Below are positions 25,219 to 33,038 of a stretch of DNA of 64,000 bases, in pieces; the first letter of the stretch is position 1; each line of letters begins with the position of its first letter. Source of the stretch: Streptomyces sp. Ag109_O5-1 (GTDB lineage Bacteria; Actinomycetota; Actinomycetes; Streptomycetales; Streptomycetaceae); contig NZ_RKQF01000001.1 of the NCBI RefSeq assembly GCF_003814875.1, positions 7,750,001 to 7,814,000 on the forward strand, written 5' to 3'. The notes below the pieces were generated by a model, which worked only from the letters and a program-made list of their open reading frames with translations, was not told where the DNA came from and made no database searches. The translations under genes and the position numbers were made by a program.

Positions 25219-26559
25219 TCACTTCTTTACACGAACAGTCTTTGTGGACCTTGTCTCGAGAGTCATCTCGTCGGCCTCCGCAACCTTCGCTTTCAATCGC
25301 ACAGTACCTGTCGCGGCGTCGACCACGTCCACCACCTTCGCAAGCAGTTTCGCAGTATCCGCGTTCCCGGAGGCACTGGCGAGCTGAACGGCTCGGCCCA
25401 GTTTGGCGGTTGCTCCGTCCATATCGCCCGATTTGCGTAGATCGAGACCCTGTTGGATGGCTTGTGCCAGTTCGGCCTGACCGGTGTAATGGGCGACCTG
25501 GGGGTTGATGGAGGTCGAGGCGACCATGTCGTCCGTCCATACGGCCCTGATCAGCCCCTGTGCGCCCAGGTTCTGGACGCTGCCGTCGGGCTGCGGGACG
25601 ATCAACGAGACGCGGGCCGCGAGCATTTCCTGGCCGAGGCCGGCCGTCGGGACCTCCACGCATACGTGGTAGTCACGGGACTCGTCGCCCCAGGAGCCGG
25701 TCGGATAGTCCCCGGCCCGCGGCCCCGCCTCGGTGCGCCGGCCGGTCAACTCCTCGACCGTGGGCGCCACTTGCTTGACGAACTTGATGGTGGTGCCGAC
25801 CGGGGTCCACAGCCGCAGCGCGACGTCCGCGACCTCCTTGCCCATCGCCGTCTCCATCATCTGCGTGAAGTCGGCGGCCAGACCGGTGGGATCGGCGACG
25901 ATGTCGGCGGTGCCGAGCAGCGCCGAGGCTATCCCTGTGACTTCTTTCACTTCCCAGTCGGTACCCACGCCCCGCGCGTCACAGGTGAACCGTCCGGCGC
26001 AGGAGTCCAGGGCGGCCTTCAGGTCCTCCGGCGCCTCGTGTTCGTTACGGCCGTCGGTGAGCAGGATGCCGTGCCGGATGCCGACGTCCGCCGAGGACAG
26101 CAGCCGGTCGGCGAGCCGCAGCCAGGTGCCGATCGCCGTGCCGCCGCCCGCGCTCAGCTTCCGCAGCGCCTGCTTGGCCTGCTCCCGGGTGGTGCGGTCG
26201 GCCACCGCGAGCCGCCCGCCGCCCGGGAAGACCTCCTTGGCGACGTGGGTGCCGCCGATCACCGCGAAGTGGGTGCCGTCGCGCAGGGTGTCGATCGCGG
26301 CCGCCGTGGCGTCCCGGGCGTTGCGCATCTTGGTGGGCGGGTAGTCCATCGAACCCGAGCAGTCGACCATGATCGCCACCCCGGCCGACGGACCCTGCCC
26401 GGGTGCGTACGACGCGCCGACCGCGGTCCCGACGGTGCCGCCGCCGGTCGCCGTGACCGTGACGATCGCGTTGACCTCGCGGCCGCCGTCCGGCAGGTAC
26501 TCGTTCTGGTACACGTCGACCGAGAACTGCGGCACGTTCGACTTCGAGAAATTGGCCAT
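25219..26559 (-). CDS. von Willebrand factor A domain protein
   Basis: 446-residue cytoplasmic vWA protein. The metal-binding MIDAS motif is complete: DCSGSM (DxSxS) near residue 66, Thr in GGGTAIGTW, and Asp in LLTDGRNEH. The C-terminal half is beta-rich, then helical (QAELAQAIQQGLDLRKSG) with a TPR-like hint. No signal peptide or membrane helix. Such proteins usually bind partners through the metal site; in the TerY-P type triads vWA proteins occur beside a kinase and a PP2C phosphatase, and both are immediately upstream here. ATG 26559 is chosen (ribosome site GGAGGGGG); a GTG-type start at 26589 would add ten residues. Confidence 0.88.
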   Translation of the reverse strand: MANFSKSNVPQFSVDVYQNEYLPDGGREVNAIVTVTATGGGTVGTAVGASYAPGQGPSAGVAIMVDCSGSMDYPPTKMRNARDATAAAIDTLRDGTHFAVIGGTHVAKEVFPGGGRLAVADRTTREQAKQALRKLSAGGGTAIGTWLRLADRLLSSADVGIRHGILLTDGRNEHEAPEDLKAALDSCAGRFTCDARGVGTDWEVKEVTGIASALLGTADIVADPTGLAADFTQMMETAMGKEVADVALRLWTPVGTTIKFVKQVAPTVEELTGRRTEAGPRAGDYPTGSWGDESRDYHVCVEVPTAGLGQEMLAARVSLIVPQPDGSVQNLGAQGLIRAVWTDDMVASTSINPQVAHYTGQAELAQAIQQGLDLRKSGDMDGATAKLGRAVQLASASGNADTAKLLAKVVDVVDAATGTVRLKAKVAEADEMTLETRSTKTVRVKK

Positions 26560-26604
26560 GACTGCTCTGGTCCCCCTCCACCCACGCATGGGTGCTGACG
26601 GTGT

Positions 26605-26671
26605 GCGGACCGGTCCCCTCCGGTCCGCGGGTGCTGCTCAGTGTGTGACTCAGGTGTGAGTCGTGTGACTG
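26605..26671 (-). promoter_or_regulatory. hairpin and three phased direct repeats upstream of the vWA gene
   Basis: In the 164-base gap between the PP2C and vWA genes. GCGGACCGG (26605-26613) pairs with CCGGTCCGC (26620-26628). Next to it GTGTGACT, GTGTGAGT and GTGTGACT occur at 26643, 26654 and 26664, spaced 11 and 10 bases, about one helical turn. A protein binding one face of the DNA could use such a set; a promoter for the vWA-FHA pair is likely here. Confidence 0.4.
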
Positions 26672-26723
26672 TCGTCGATTCCCGTGGTGTCACTATCCCG
26701 TTTACGGCCGTTTTGAGGCGGCC

Positions 26724-28088
26724 TCAGGCGGATCCTGCCCCCTGCGGCGGCGCGGGGAACGGGAGCAGCGCCACTGTTACGTTGTCGTGGCCCCCGCCGT
26801 CCAGGGCGTGACCGACCAGGACCCGGGCCGCGTGCAGCGGTCGCTGGACGGCGTCGGCGGGCACCACCTCGGACATCTCCTCGGCCGTCTCCGCGTAGTT
26901 CCACAGGCCGTCCGTGCACACCACCACCACACCGGGCCGGTCCGGCTTGAAGGAAGCGGTGTGCGGCTCCAGTTCGTAGGCGTCCGCGCCGAGCCAGCCG
27001 GTGATCGCGTGGGCGCGCTCGTCGGCGTACGCCTCCGCCTCGCTCATCAGCCCCGCGGCCACCATCTGCGCGGCCCAGGAGTCGTCCTCGGTGAGCCGGA
27101 CCGCCGGGGTGCCGGGGTCCACCGGCACCCAGTAGGCGCGGCTGTCGCCGACCCAGCCGACGACCAGCAGGCCCGAGGTGACGATCGAGCCGACGATCGT
27201 GCACGCCGGGGCGTTCTGGTGCGGGGCGTGCTCACGGGCCGAAGGGGGCTCCTCGGCAAGGGCGTTGACGGCCTGGGAGGCGGCGACGATCGCCTCGTGC
27301 AGCGCGGCCTGCGGATGCGTGCCCTGGGGCAGCGCGGCCAGCAGCGCCTCGCTCGCGGCCCGGGAGGCGGCCATGGAGGCCTCGTCGGGGCGGGTCGCCG
27401 AGGAGACGCCGTCGCAGACGATCGCGAGCAGGGCCGGGGTGCCGTCGGGCAGCACGGCCCGGCCGACGGTGAACGCGTCCTCGTTGCGGTGGTGGCGCAG
27501 CCCGCGGTCGCTGACGGCGGCCACCGGGCCCGACTCCTGCTCCATGTGGTCGCGTTCGCGGGGCTGGGCGTGCCCGCAGTTCTCGCAGTAGCCGTCGTCG
27601 TCGACCCGGCCCGCCCGGCAGGCCACGCACACCTTCGCCGGCCCGGCGGACTCCACGGACCCGGAGGCCCCGGCGGACTCGGCGCTCTCGGCGGCGGAGG
27701 CGGCCACCCGCGGGTCCGGCGCCTGCAGCGCGTAGTCCTCGTCCGGCTCCGGCGTCCGGTCGAACCGCACCCCGGAGGCCGGCGACACCGGCGAGCCGTG
27801 CGGCGGCGAGCCCGGCAGCGGCCTGCCGCCCGAGTCGGTGCCGGGCAGGTCGGTCGGCAGATGCGGGGCAGCGGGCGTCTCGGAGCTCTCCGGCTCGGGC
27901 GGGGGCCAGTCCACACCGGAGGGTCCCACACCGGAGGCGCCCATGGTGAGGGTCGGGTGATCCTGGGGCGCGGCGGGCACGGCCGACAGGTCGTACCCGC
28001 ACGCACCGCAGAACAGGTCACCCGATTCGAGCGGCTCCGCGCAGCTCGGGCACTTCGCCGGTGCGGCCTGCTGGGGCATCTGCGACAT
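26724..28088 (-). CDS. PP2C-type serine/threonine protein phosphatase with zinc ribbons
   Basis: 454 residues. Zinc ribbon 1 is C13, C16, C27, C30; an acidic Pro/Ser-rich linker leads to zinc ribbon 2 (CVACRAG...CENCG, about residues 153-172) and a PP2C domain from about 190. Its metal-binding motifs are present: SDRGLRHHRNEDAF, IVCDGVSS, VGWVGDSRAYW, VVCTDGLWNY and GGGHDNVTV. It should remove phosphate from Ser/Thr in a Mg/Mn-dependent way, opposing the PknG kinase whose gene ends 3 bases upstream. No membrane helix, so it is cytoplasmic. ATG 28088 chosen; TTG 28091 directly follows the pknG stop. Confidence 0.9.
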   Translation of the reverse strand: MSQMPQQAAPAKCPSCAEPLESGDLFCGACGYDLSAVPAAPQDHPTLTMGASGVGPSGVDWPPPEPESSETPAAPHLPTDLPGTDSGGRPLPGSPPHGSPVSPASGVRFDRTPEPDEDYALQAPDPRVAASAAESAESAGASGSVESAGPAKVCVACRAGRVDDDGYCENCGHAQPRERDHMEQESGPVAAVSDRGLRHHRNEDAFTVGRAVLPDGTPALLAIVCDGVSSATRPDEASMAASRAASEALLAALPQGTHPQAALHEAIVAASQAVNALAEEPPSAREHAPHQNAPACTIVGSIVTSGLLVVGWVGDSRAYWVPVDPGTPAVRLTEDDSWAAQMVAAGLMSEAEAYADERAHAITGWLGADAYELEPHTASFKPDRPGVVVVCTDGLWNYAETAEEMSEVVPADAVQRPLHAARVLVGHALDGGGHDNVTVALLPFPAPPQGAGSA

Positions 28089-28091
28089 CAA

Positions 28092-30611
28092 CTACACCCA
28101 CGTCCGGGGGCGGTAACGGTTGGCCCGTTCCACCAGGTCGATCCTCTCCTCACCGCCGGTCGCCAGTCTGGCCAGCGTGCGGTACGAGCGTTCCAGGCCG
28201 AAGCGGAGGCCCCGCTCGTCCAGACCACTGCCGAGCAGCACCCGGCCGCCGGTCGCGGGCTGTACGCCCTGGCCCCCGGAGAGTATCCAGTCCAGCGCGC
28301 AGCCGAGGACTTCCGCCGACAACTGCTCACGCCGGGCCGGGTCCAGACCGTACGCGTCCAGCGCCTCGATCTGCCCGGCGGCGGCCGTCAGATCGTCCAG
28401 GAACGGCGTGTCGTCGGCCGCCGCGGTCCGGTGCCGCAGCCGCGCCCGTACGGCCGCCACCCGGGCCGCCGTGTAGTGGATGGAGGCCTCCGGCACCGAC
28501 TCCAGCGTCCGTACGGCACCGCGCCGGTCCCCCGCCGCCAGCTTCACCCGGCCCAGGCCGAACGCGGAGCTCACGAATCCCGGGTCGGTCGCCCACACCA
28601 GCCGGTAGTACTCGGCCGCGTTGTCCAGCTGGCCGAGCACCTCCGCGCACAGGCCGAGCGCCAGCTTGGGCGCGCTCTCGCCGGGGAAGGCGTCGTAGAT
28701 CGCGTCGAAGGACAGCGCGGCGCCCTCGAAGTCGCCGGTGACCAGGGCCCCCACGCCCCGGTACCAGACCACCCGCCAGTCCTCCGGGTGCTCCTCCTCC
28801 AGCTCGCCCAGCTCGGTCAGGGCGGCCTGGTGGTCGCCGCTCTCCAGCCGGGCGCGGATCTGGCGCAGCCGGGTCTCCACGGTCCGCGCCGGCGCGGCGG
28901 CCAGCGCCCCGAGCAGCTCGCCCGCCGAGGAGGTCATCATCAGGCCCGCCAGGAAACCGGCGTTGGGGTCGTTCGGGTCGACCAGCGGGACCGGCAGGGC
29001 GAGGGCGGCGGCCGGGGTGGCTATCGGCCTGACGAGAGCGGGGGCGGGGCCGTTCGCGGCCGCCTCCACCCCCGGCGGTTCCAGCGCGAGGGTTCTGGAG
29101 GCGACCGCCCGCGCGCCCAGCCGGGACACGTCCCCGGCCAGCTTCGGGAACAGCTCCGTGTCCGTGACCTTCACCTCGGGCCCGAACAGCGTCGACAGGG
29201 CGGGCCGGGCCGTGCCGGTCTGCACCGACACGACCTCGCGCAGCACCCCGGTCAGCTGCTCGGCCATCTCCTGCGCAGAGGCGAACCGGCGGGCCGGGTC
29301 CGGGTCGGTGGCCCGGACCAGCAGCCGGTAGAAGGACTCGTACTGCCGGAAGACCTCGATGTTGTCCGGGTCGGGCAGCGAGTCCACGAAGACGGTCGTG
29401 TAGCCCTGGAAGTCGAAGGTGAGGACCGCGAGGGTACGGCCGACCGTGTACAGGTCGGAGGCGACCGACGGGCCGACCTCGGCGACCTCCGGGGCCTGGT
29501 AGCCGATCGTGCCGTAGATGGCCGACTCGTCGTCGTCCATCCGGCGCACCGCGCCCATGTCGATCAGCTTGAGCTGGTCCTCGGTCTGGATGGCGTTGTC
29601 GACCTTGAAGTCGCAGTACAGCAGGTTGCGGCTGTGCAGGTGGCCCAGGGCTTCCAGGGCCTCGATACCGTACGCGCACGCCTGCTCCACCGGCAGCGGG
29701 TCGCGGCGGCCCTCCGGGGTGCGGCGGGCGTTGGCGATCTCCTTGAGGGACTTGCCGCCGACGTACTCCATGACGATGTAGCCGTCGAGGGAGCCGGTGC
29801 GCTGGTCGAGGTGCTCCACGAAGTTGTAGATCCGCACGATGTTGGCGTGCTCGATCTCCGCGAGGAACCGCCGCTCGGAGATCGCGGCCGCCATCGCGTC
29901 CTGGTCGCCGGTGTCGAGCAGACCCTTGAGCACCACCCAGCGGTCGGCGACGGCCCGGTCCACGGCCAGGTAGATCCAGCCCAGACCGCCGTGCGCCAGA
30001 CAGCCCGCGACCTCGTACTGGCCGTGCACCACATCGCCGGACTTCAGCTTGGGCACGAACGAGTAGGGGTTGCCGCACTTGGTGCAGAACCCCTCGGTCC
30101 GGCCCGGCTGGTCACCGCGTGCACGCCCGACCGGCGCCCCGCAGTCGGAGCGCGAGCAGAACCGCTTCCGCTCGGGCACCTCGGGGTTCTCCAGGACCAT
30201 CTCGCGCGGATCCGGCTTCGGCACCTGCGGCACCGCGACCAGGCCCGCGCCCAGCCGGCTGCGCCCGGACCCGCTCGTCGCCGAACCGGAGCTGCGCACC
30301 GACACCGAACGGCCCGTCGACTTCCCCGACAGGGAGCGCGAGAGCCGCCCCGATACCGAGCGCCGTGACTTCGACGACTGCGACGACGTACGCGAGGTGC
30401 TACGGCTGCTGCGGCCGCTGGAGCGCGAACTCCCGCTGCCCGCCGAGTCCTTGCCGCCCGCTGTCAGCCCGGTGGCCGGCGAGCCGACCATCCCCTTGGC
30501 CGAGACGACCGGGGCCAGACCGCAGGTGTCGCAGTACAGCTCACCGCCGCCCATGTCCTCGTACGACCCCTCACAGCCCGGCCGCTGGCACGACTGTCCC
30601 GCCTGACTCAC
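28092..30611 (-). CDS. pknG: serine/threonine protein kinase PknG
   Basis: About 839 residues with the full PknG layout. An extra zinc ribbon (CQRPGC...CDTCG) and a Ser-rich stretch precede the rubredoxin-like ribbon (CSRSDCGAPVG, GFCTKCGNPYSFVP). The kinase domain (about 195-450) has CLAHGGLGWIYLA (glycine loop), VVLKGLL (Lys), catalytic LLYCDFKVDN (non-RD, as in PknG) and LIDMGA (DFG position). The C-terminal TPR region follows (WYRGVGALVTGDFEGAALSF). Mycobacterial and corynebacterial PknG is cytosolic and controls 2-oxoglutarate metabolism through GarA/OdhI, signalled by GlnH and GlnX, whose homologues lie upstream here. GTG 30611 best fits the ribosome site GGAGGGGGG. Confidence 0.93.
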   Translation of the reverse strand: MSQAGQSCQRPGCEGSYEDMGGGELYCDTCGLAPVVSAKGMVGSPATGLTAGGKDSAGSGSSRSSGRSSRSTSRTSSQSSKSRRSVSGRLSRSLSGKSTGRSVSVRSSGSATSGSGRSRLGAGLVAVPQVPKPDPREMVLENPEVPERKRFCSRSDCGAPVGRARGDQPGRTEGFCTKCGNPYSFVPKLKSGDVVHGQYEVAGCLAHGGLGWIYLAVDRAVADRWVVLKGLLDTGDQDAMAAAISERRFLAEIEHANIVRIYNFVEHLDQRTGSLDGYIVMEYVGGKSLKEIANARRTPEGRRDPLPVEQACAYGIEALEALGHLHSRNLLYCDFKVDNAIQTEDQLKLIDMGAVRRMDDDESAIYGTIGYQAPEVAEVGPSVASDLYTVGRTLAVLTFDFQGYTTVFVDSLPDPDNIEVFRQYESFYRLLVRATDPDPARRFASAQEMAEQLTGVLREVVSVQTGTARPALSTLFGPEVKVTDTELFPKLAGDVSRLGARAVASRTLALEPPGVEAAANGPAPALVRPIATPAAALALPVPLVDPNDPNAGFLAGLMMTSSAGELLGALAAAPARTVETRLRQIRARLESGDHQAALTELGELEEEHPEDWRVVWYRGVGALVTGDFEGAALSFDAIYDAFPGESAPKLALGLCAEVLGQLDNAAEYYRLVWATDPGFVSSAFGLGRVKLAAGDRRGAVRTLESVPEASIHYTAARVAAVRARLRHRTAAADDTPFLDDLTAAAGQIEALDAYGLDPARREQLSAEVLGCALDWILSGGQGVQPATGGRVLLGSGLDERGLRFGLERSYRTLARLATGGEERIDLVERANRYRPRTWV

Positions 30612-30613
30612 CG

Positions 30614-31939
30614 TCACTCCCCCCTCCGGTCCTCGGGTCCGCTCTGCTGCGGCACGCGCGGGGCGCCCAGCGCCTCCGCCGCCGCCTGCTGGTAGCGCAG
30701 CACCGCCTGCCCCGCGACCCGCAGGTCGCAGGGCGCGCTCCACAGCATCCGCCGGGCCGCGTCGTACCGCTCGATCAGGAACGGGTCCTCCGCCAGCCCG
30801 TGCCGGGCCATCTTCGCCTTGTACGCGTCCAGCCGGCCGCGCAGCTCCGCGCGCACCGCCAGCGGCGCGGTGACCGCCGTCAATGACTCACGGGCCCTAA
30901 GCAGTTCGTCCTCGGCCTTCTGCTCCAGGGACTCCAGGAGCGGTGAGAGCCGGTGCCACTGGGCCTGCCTGCGGTACTCGGCGGCCGTCGCCAGCTGCTC
31001 CTGCAGCACGGTCGGCGGGCCGCTCACCACCGGCACCTCGGTCGCCGCGATCTTCGCCAGCACCTCGCCGCGCGCGGTGCGCGCCTCGGCGAGGGTGCGG
31101 TCCGCGCGGGACAGCACGTCCCGCAGCTTGATCAGCCGGGCCTCGGCGTCCTGCCGTACCGTCAGCACGGCGTCGATCTCCCGCCGCACCTCCTCCAGCG
31201 CCCGCGCCTGACGGTCGTACACCGTGGTGTCCGGACGGCCGCCGCCCGGCGCCGAACTCCCCGGCGCCGGAACCCAGAAGGCCAGCGGGTCCGAGACCAC
31301 GTCCTCGCGCAGCTTCGTCAGTATGCGGGTGATCCGTTCCAGGTCGTCGCCCGCCGGGTGCTCGCCGGGACGCACCCCGACCGAGTGCGCCAGCTTGCGG
31401 GTGCGCTGCAGCTCCGCGGCGAGTAAATCGATCCGCGCGGGCAGCGCCGACCACACCGCGTCGGCGGTGACGACCATGTCCAGCGAGGTCGCGTACAGCT
31501 CGTTCATCCGGTCGACCAGGGCTGCCAGCGAGAAACGCTCGCTGAGCCGGCCCGCCGCCGACAGCAGCGTCGGCGCGTTCGCCGTGGCCGTCGCGCTGCC
31601 CGCCACGGTGATCGAGTCGCCGCGCAGCAGCTCGGTCAGCTCCACCAGGTCCTCACGGCTGGACCAGCGGCGCCGGGCCCGGATCTCCCGGGCGGTGTGC
31701 AACGCGTCCGTGTAGGCGTCGAAGTACGCCCACAGCAGGGTGATCGATGCCTCCGCGGCCGTCCACCGCTCCCGGGTCGTCCCCGTGAGCTCGGCGCCTT
31801 CGAGGAGTCTGCGGCCCGCGTGGTCCTGCAGGGCGAGGAGCGAGGTCTCGATCGCCTCGTGCTCCGCGCCGAGCCGCGCCAGCGCACGGTCCACCTCGTC
31901 CCGGTCCATCACCGGCCCGGCGGGGTCCGTGACGCCCAT
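30614..31939 (-). CDS. long helical protein of unknown function in the pknG operon
   Basis: 441 residues, almost entirely predicted helix, with heptad-like charged stretches (RQARALEEVRREIDAVLTVR; RADRTLAEARTARGEVLAKI) that suggest coiled coils. There is no signal peptide, membrane helix or enzymatic motif. It sits between the glnH-like and pknG genes; its stop overlaps the pknG start region, so translation is coupled. The mycobacterial pknG-glnH-glnX locus, as I recall it, has no equivalent gene. A linker or scaffold between membrane sensor and kinase is plausible but inferred only from position. ATG 31939 has AGAGGTGATC upstream. Confidence 0.8.
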   Translation of the reverse strand: MGVTDPAGPVMDRDEVDRALARLGAEHEAIETSLLALQDHAGRRLLEGAELTGTTRERWTAAEASITLLWAYFDAYTDALHTAREIRARRRWSSREDLVELTELLRGDSITVAGSATATANAPTLLSAAGRLSERFSLAALVDRMNELYATSLDMVVTADAVWSALPARIDLLAAELQRTRKLAHSVGVRPGEHPAGDDLERITRILTKLREDVVSDPLAFWVPAPGSSAPGGGRPDTTVYDRQARALEEVRREIDAVLTVRQDAEARLIKLRDVLSRADRTLAEARTARGEVLAKIAATEVPVVSGPPTVLQEQLATAAEYRRQAQWHRLSPLLESLEQKAEDELLRARESLTAVTAPLAVRAELRGRLDAYKAKMARHGLAEDPFLIERYDAARRMLWSAPCDLRVAGQAVLRYQQAAAEALGAPRVPQQSGPEDRRGE

Positions 31940-31986
31940 CGATCACCTCTCGCTTCGCTTGTCGGGGCTGGGCTCGCGGATGCGGG

Positions 31987-33024
31987 TCAGCTCTTGCGCA
32001 GGTACTGCGGCGCGGGCGGTTTCGACGCCGACGAGTCCGTTCCCAGTGTCGCCGACAGCCATCGGTCGTACGACGCCTGCCAGCCGTCGGCCCGGTAGTC
32101 GACCAGAATCTGATTGACCCGACGCACCAGGTCCTGTGCCGACTTGTTCATCGCCACGCCGTAGTACTCGGTGGTGACCGCCGGGCCCTCCAGCTTGAGC
32201 GTCGGATCCTGGGCGGCCTGGCTGGCGGCGAGCGCGCCGTCGGTGATCACCGCGTCGACCTCGCCGAGCTGCAACCGCACCAGGCAGTCCAGCTGGTTGG
32301 GAACGGTGACGACCTTGACGGAGGAGGGCAGCTTCCCGGAGGCCTTGTCGGCGGTCACCTTCTTGAACGCCGTCGAAGTGTCCGCCGTGCACACCGTCTT
32401 GTGCGCCAGGGTCGCGTCGTATCCCCTGATCGACGAGGACCTGGGCGCCAGCACCTGCTGGCCGGTCTTGAAGTACGGCGCGGAGAACGCGACATCGGCG
32501 AGCCGCTCGCAGTTGATGGTCATGGTGCGCACCACCATGTCGACCTGCTTGTCCTCGACCGCCGGTATCCGCTGGCTCGTCGGGATCGCCTTGAAGATCA
32601 CGGCGTTCGCGTCGCCGAGGATGTCCCGGGCGATCTGGTGCACCAGGTCGATGTCGAACCCCTCCAGATCCGCATCGGAGTTGTTCGGGTTGCGGTAGCC
32701 CCAGCGGTAGCTGTTCTGGTCGACGCCGACGATCAGCTTCCGGGCGTCGCCCTTACGGGCCTTGATGGCCTCGATGGTCGGGCCGTCGGCGCTCGACGGC
32801 GACCAGGTGTCGTTCTGCGCCTCGGACTCCTGGCAGGAGCCGGCCTTCGCCTGGCTGCCGTTGGCGAGGCCCTGCCCGCCGAGCGTGCCGCCGTCGCCGC
32901 CCTCGCCGTGGGACTGGGTCAGAGGCAGCAGCAGGACGAACGCCAGTGCCAGGACACACCCGACGGCCATCGCACCCACCCCGCCCCAGCCGCGCAGGGA
33001 GGACCTCAACCTTCGCACGAACAC
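31987..33024 (-). CDS. GlnH-like membrane-anchored amino-acid-binding protein
   Basis: About 345 residues of the family 3 solute-binding fold. A basic N-terminus and one hydrophobic helix (VGAMAVGCVLALAFVLLLPL) tether it outside the membrane. The binding domain has LIVGVDQNSYRWGYRNPNN, GFDIDLVHQIARDI, MVVRTMTINCERLADVAFSA and DAVITDGALAASQA. In mycobacteria GlnH binds aspartate/glutamine-type amino acids and signals through GlnX to PknG; the order here (glnX, glnH, then pknG after one gene) supports the same role. The Cys in the hydrophobic segment lacks a standard lipobox, so helix anchoring is more likely. GTG 33024 has the better ribosome-site spacing; GTG 33030 is the alternative. Confidence 0.85.
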   Translation of the reverse strand: MFVRRLRSSLRGWGGVGAMAVGCVLALAFVLLLPLTQSHGEGGDGGTLGGQGLANGSQAKAGSCQESEAQNDTWSPSSADGPTIEAIKARKGDARKLIVGVDQNSYRWGYRNPNNSDADLEGFDIDLVHQIARDILGDANAVIFKAIPTSQRIPAVEDKQVDMVVRTMTINCERLADVAFSAPYFKTGQQVLAPRSSSIRGYDATLAHKTVCTADTSTAFKKVTADKASGKLPSSVKVVTVPNQLDCLVRLQLGEVDAVITDGALAASQAAQDPTLKLEGPAVTTEYYGVAMNKSAQDLVRRVNQILVDYRADGWQASYDRWLSATLGTDSSASKPPAPQYLRKS

Positions 33025-33038
33025 CGCCACGCCCCCTC

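Noticed and set aside
26787..30368. A 1193-codon open frame on the plus strand opposite pknG and the PP2C gene
   Set aside because: It is an antisense shadow of G+C-rich genes: composition is Arg/Gly/Val-rich without domains, while the minus strand encodes clear kinase and phosphatase motifs.
32960..33000. Cys in the GlnH-like N-terminal hydrophobic segment considered as a lipobox
   Set aside because: The residues before it (AVG) do not match a standard lipobox and a long hydrophobic stretch follows the Cys, so a membrane helix is more likely.
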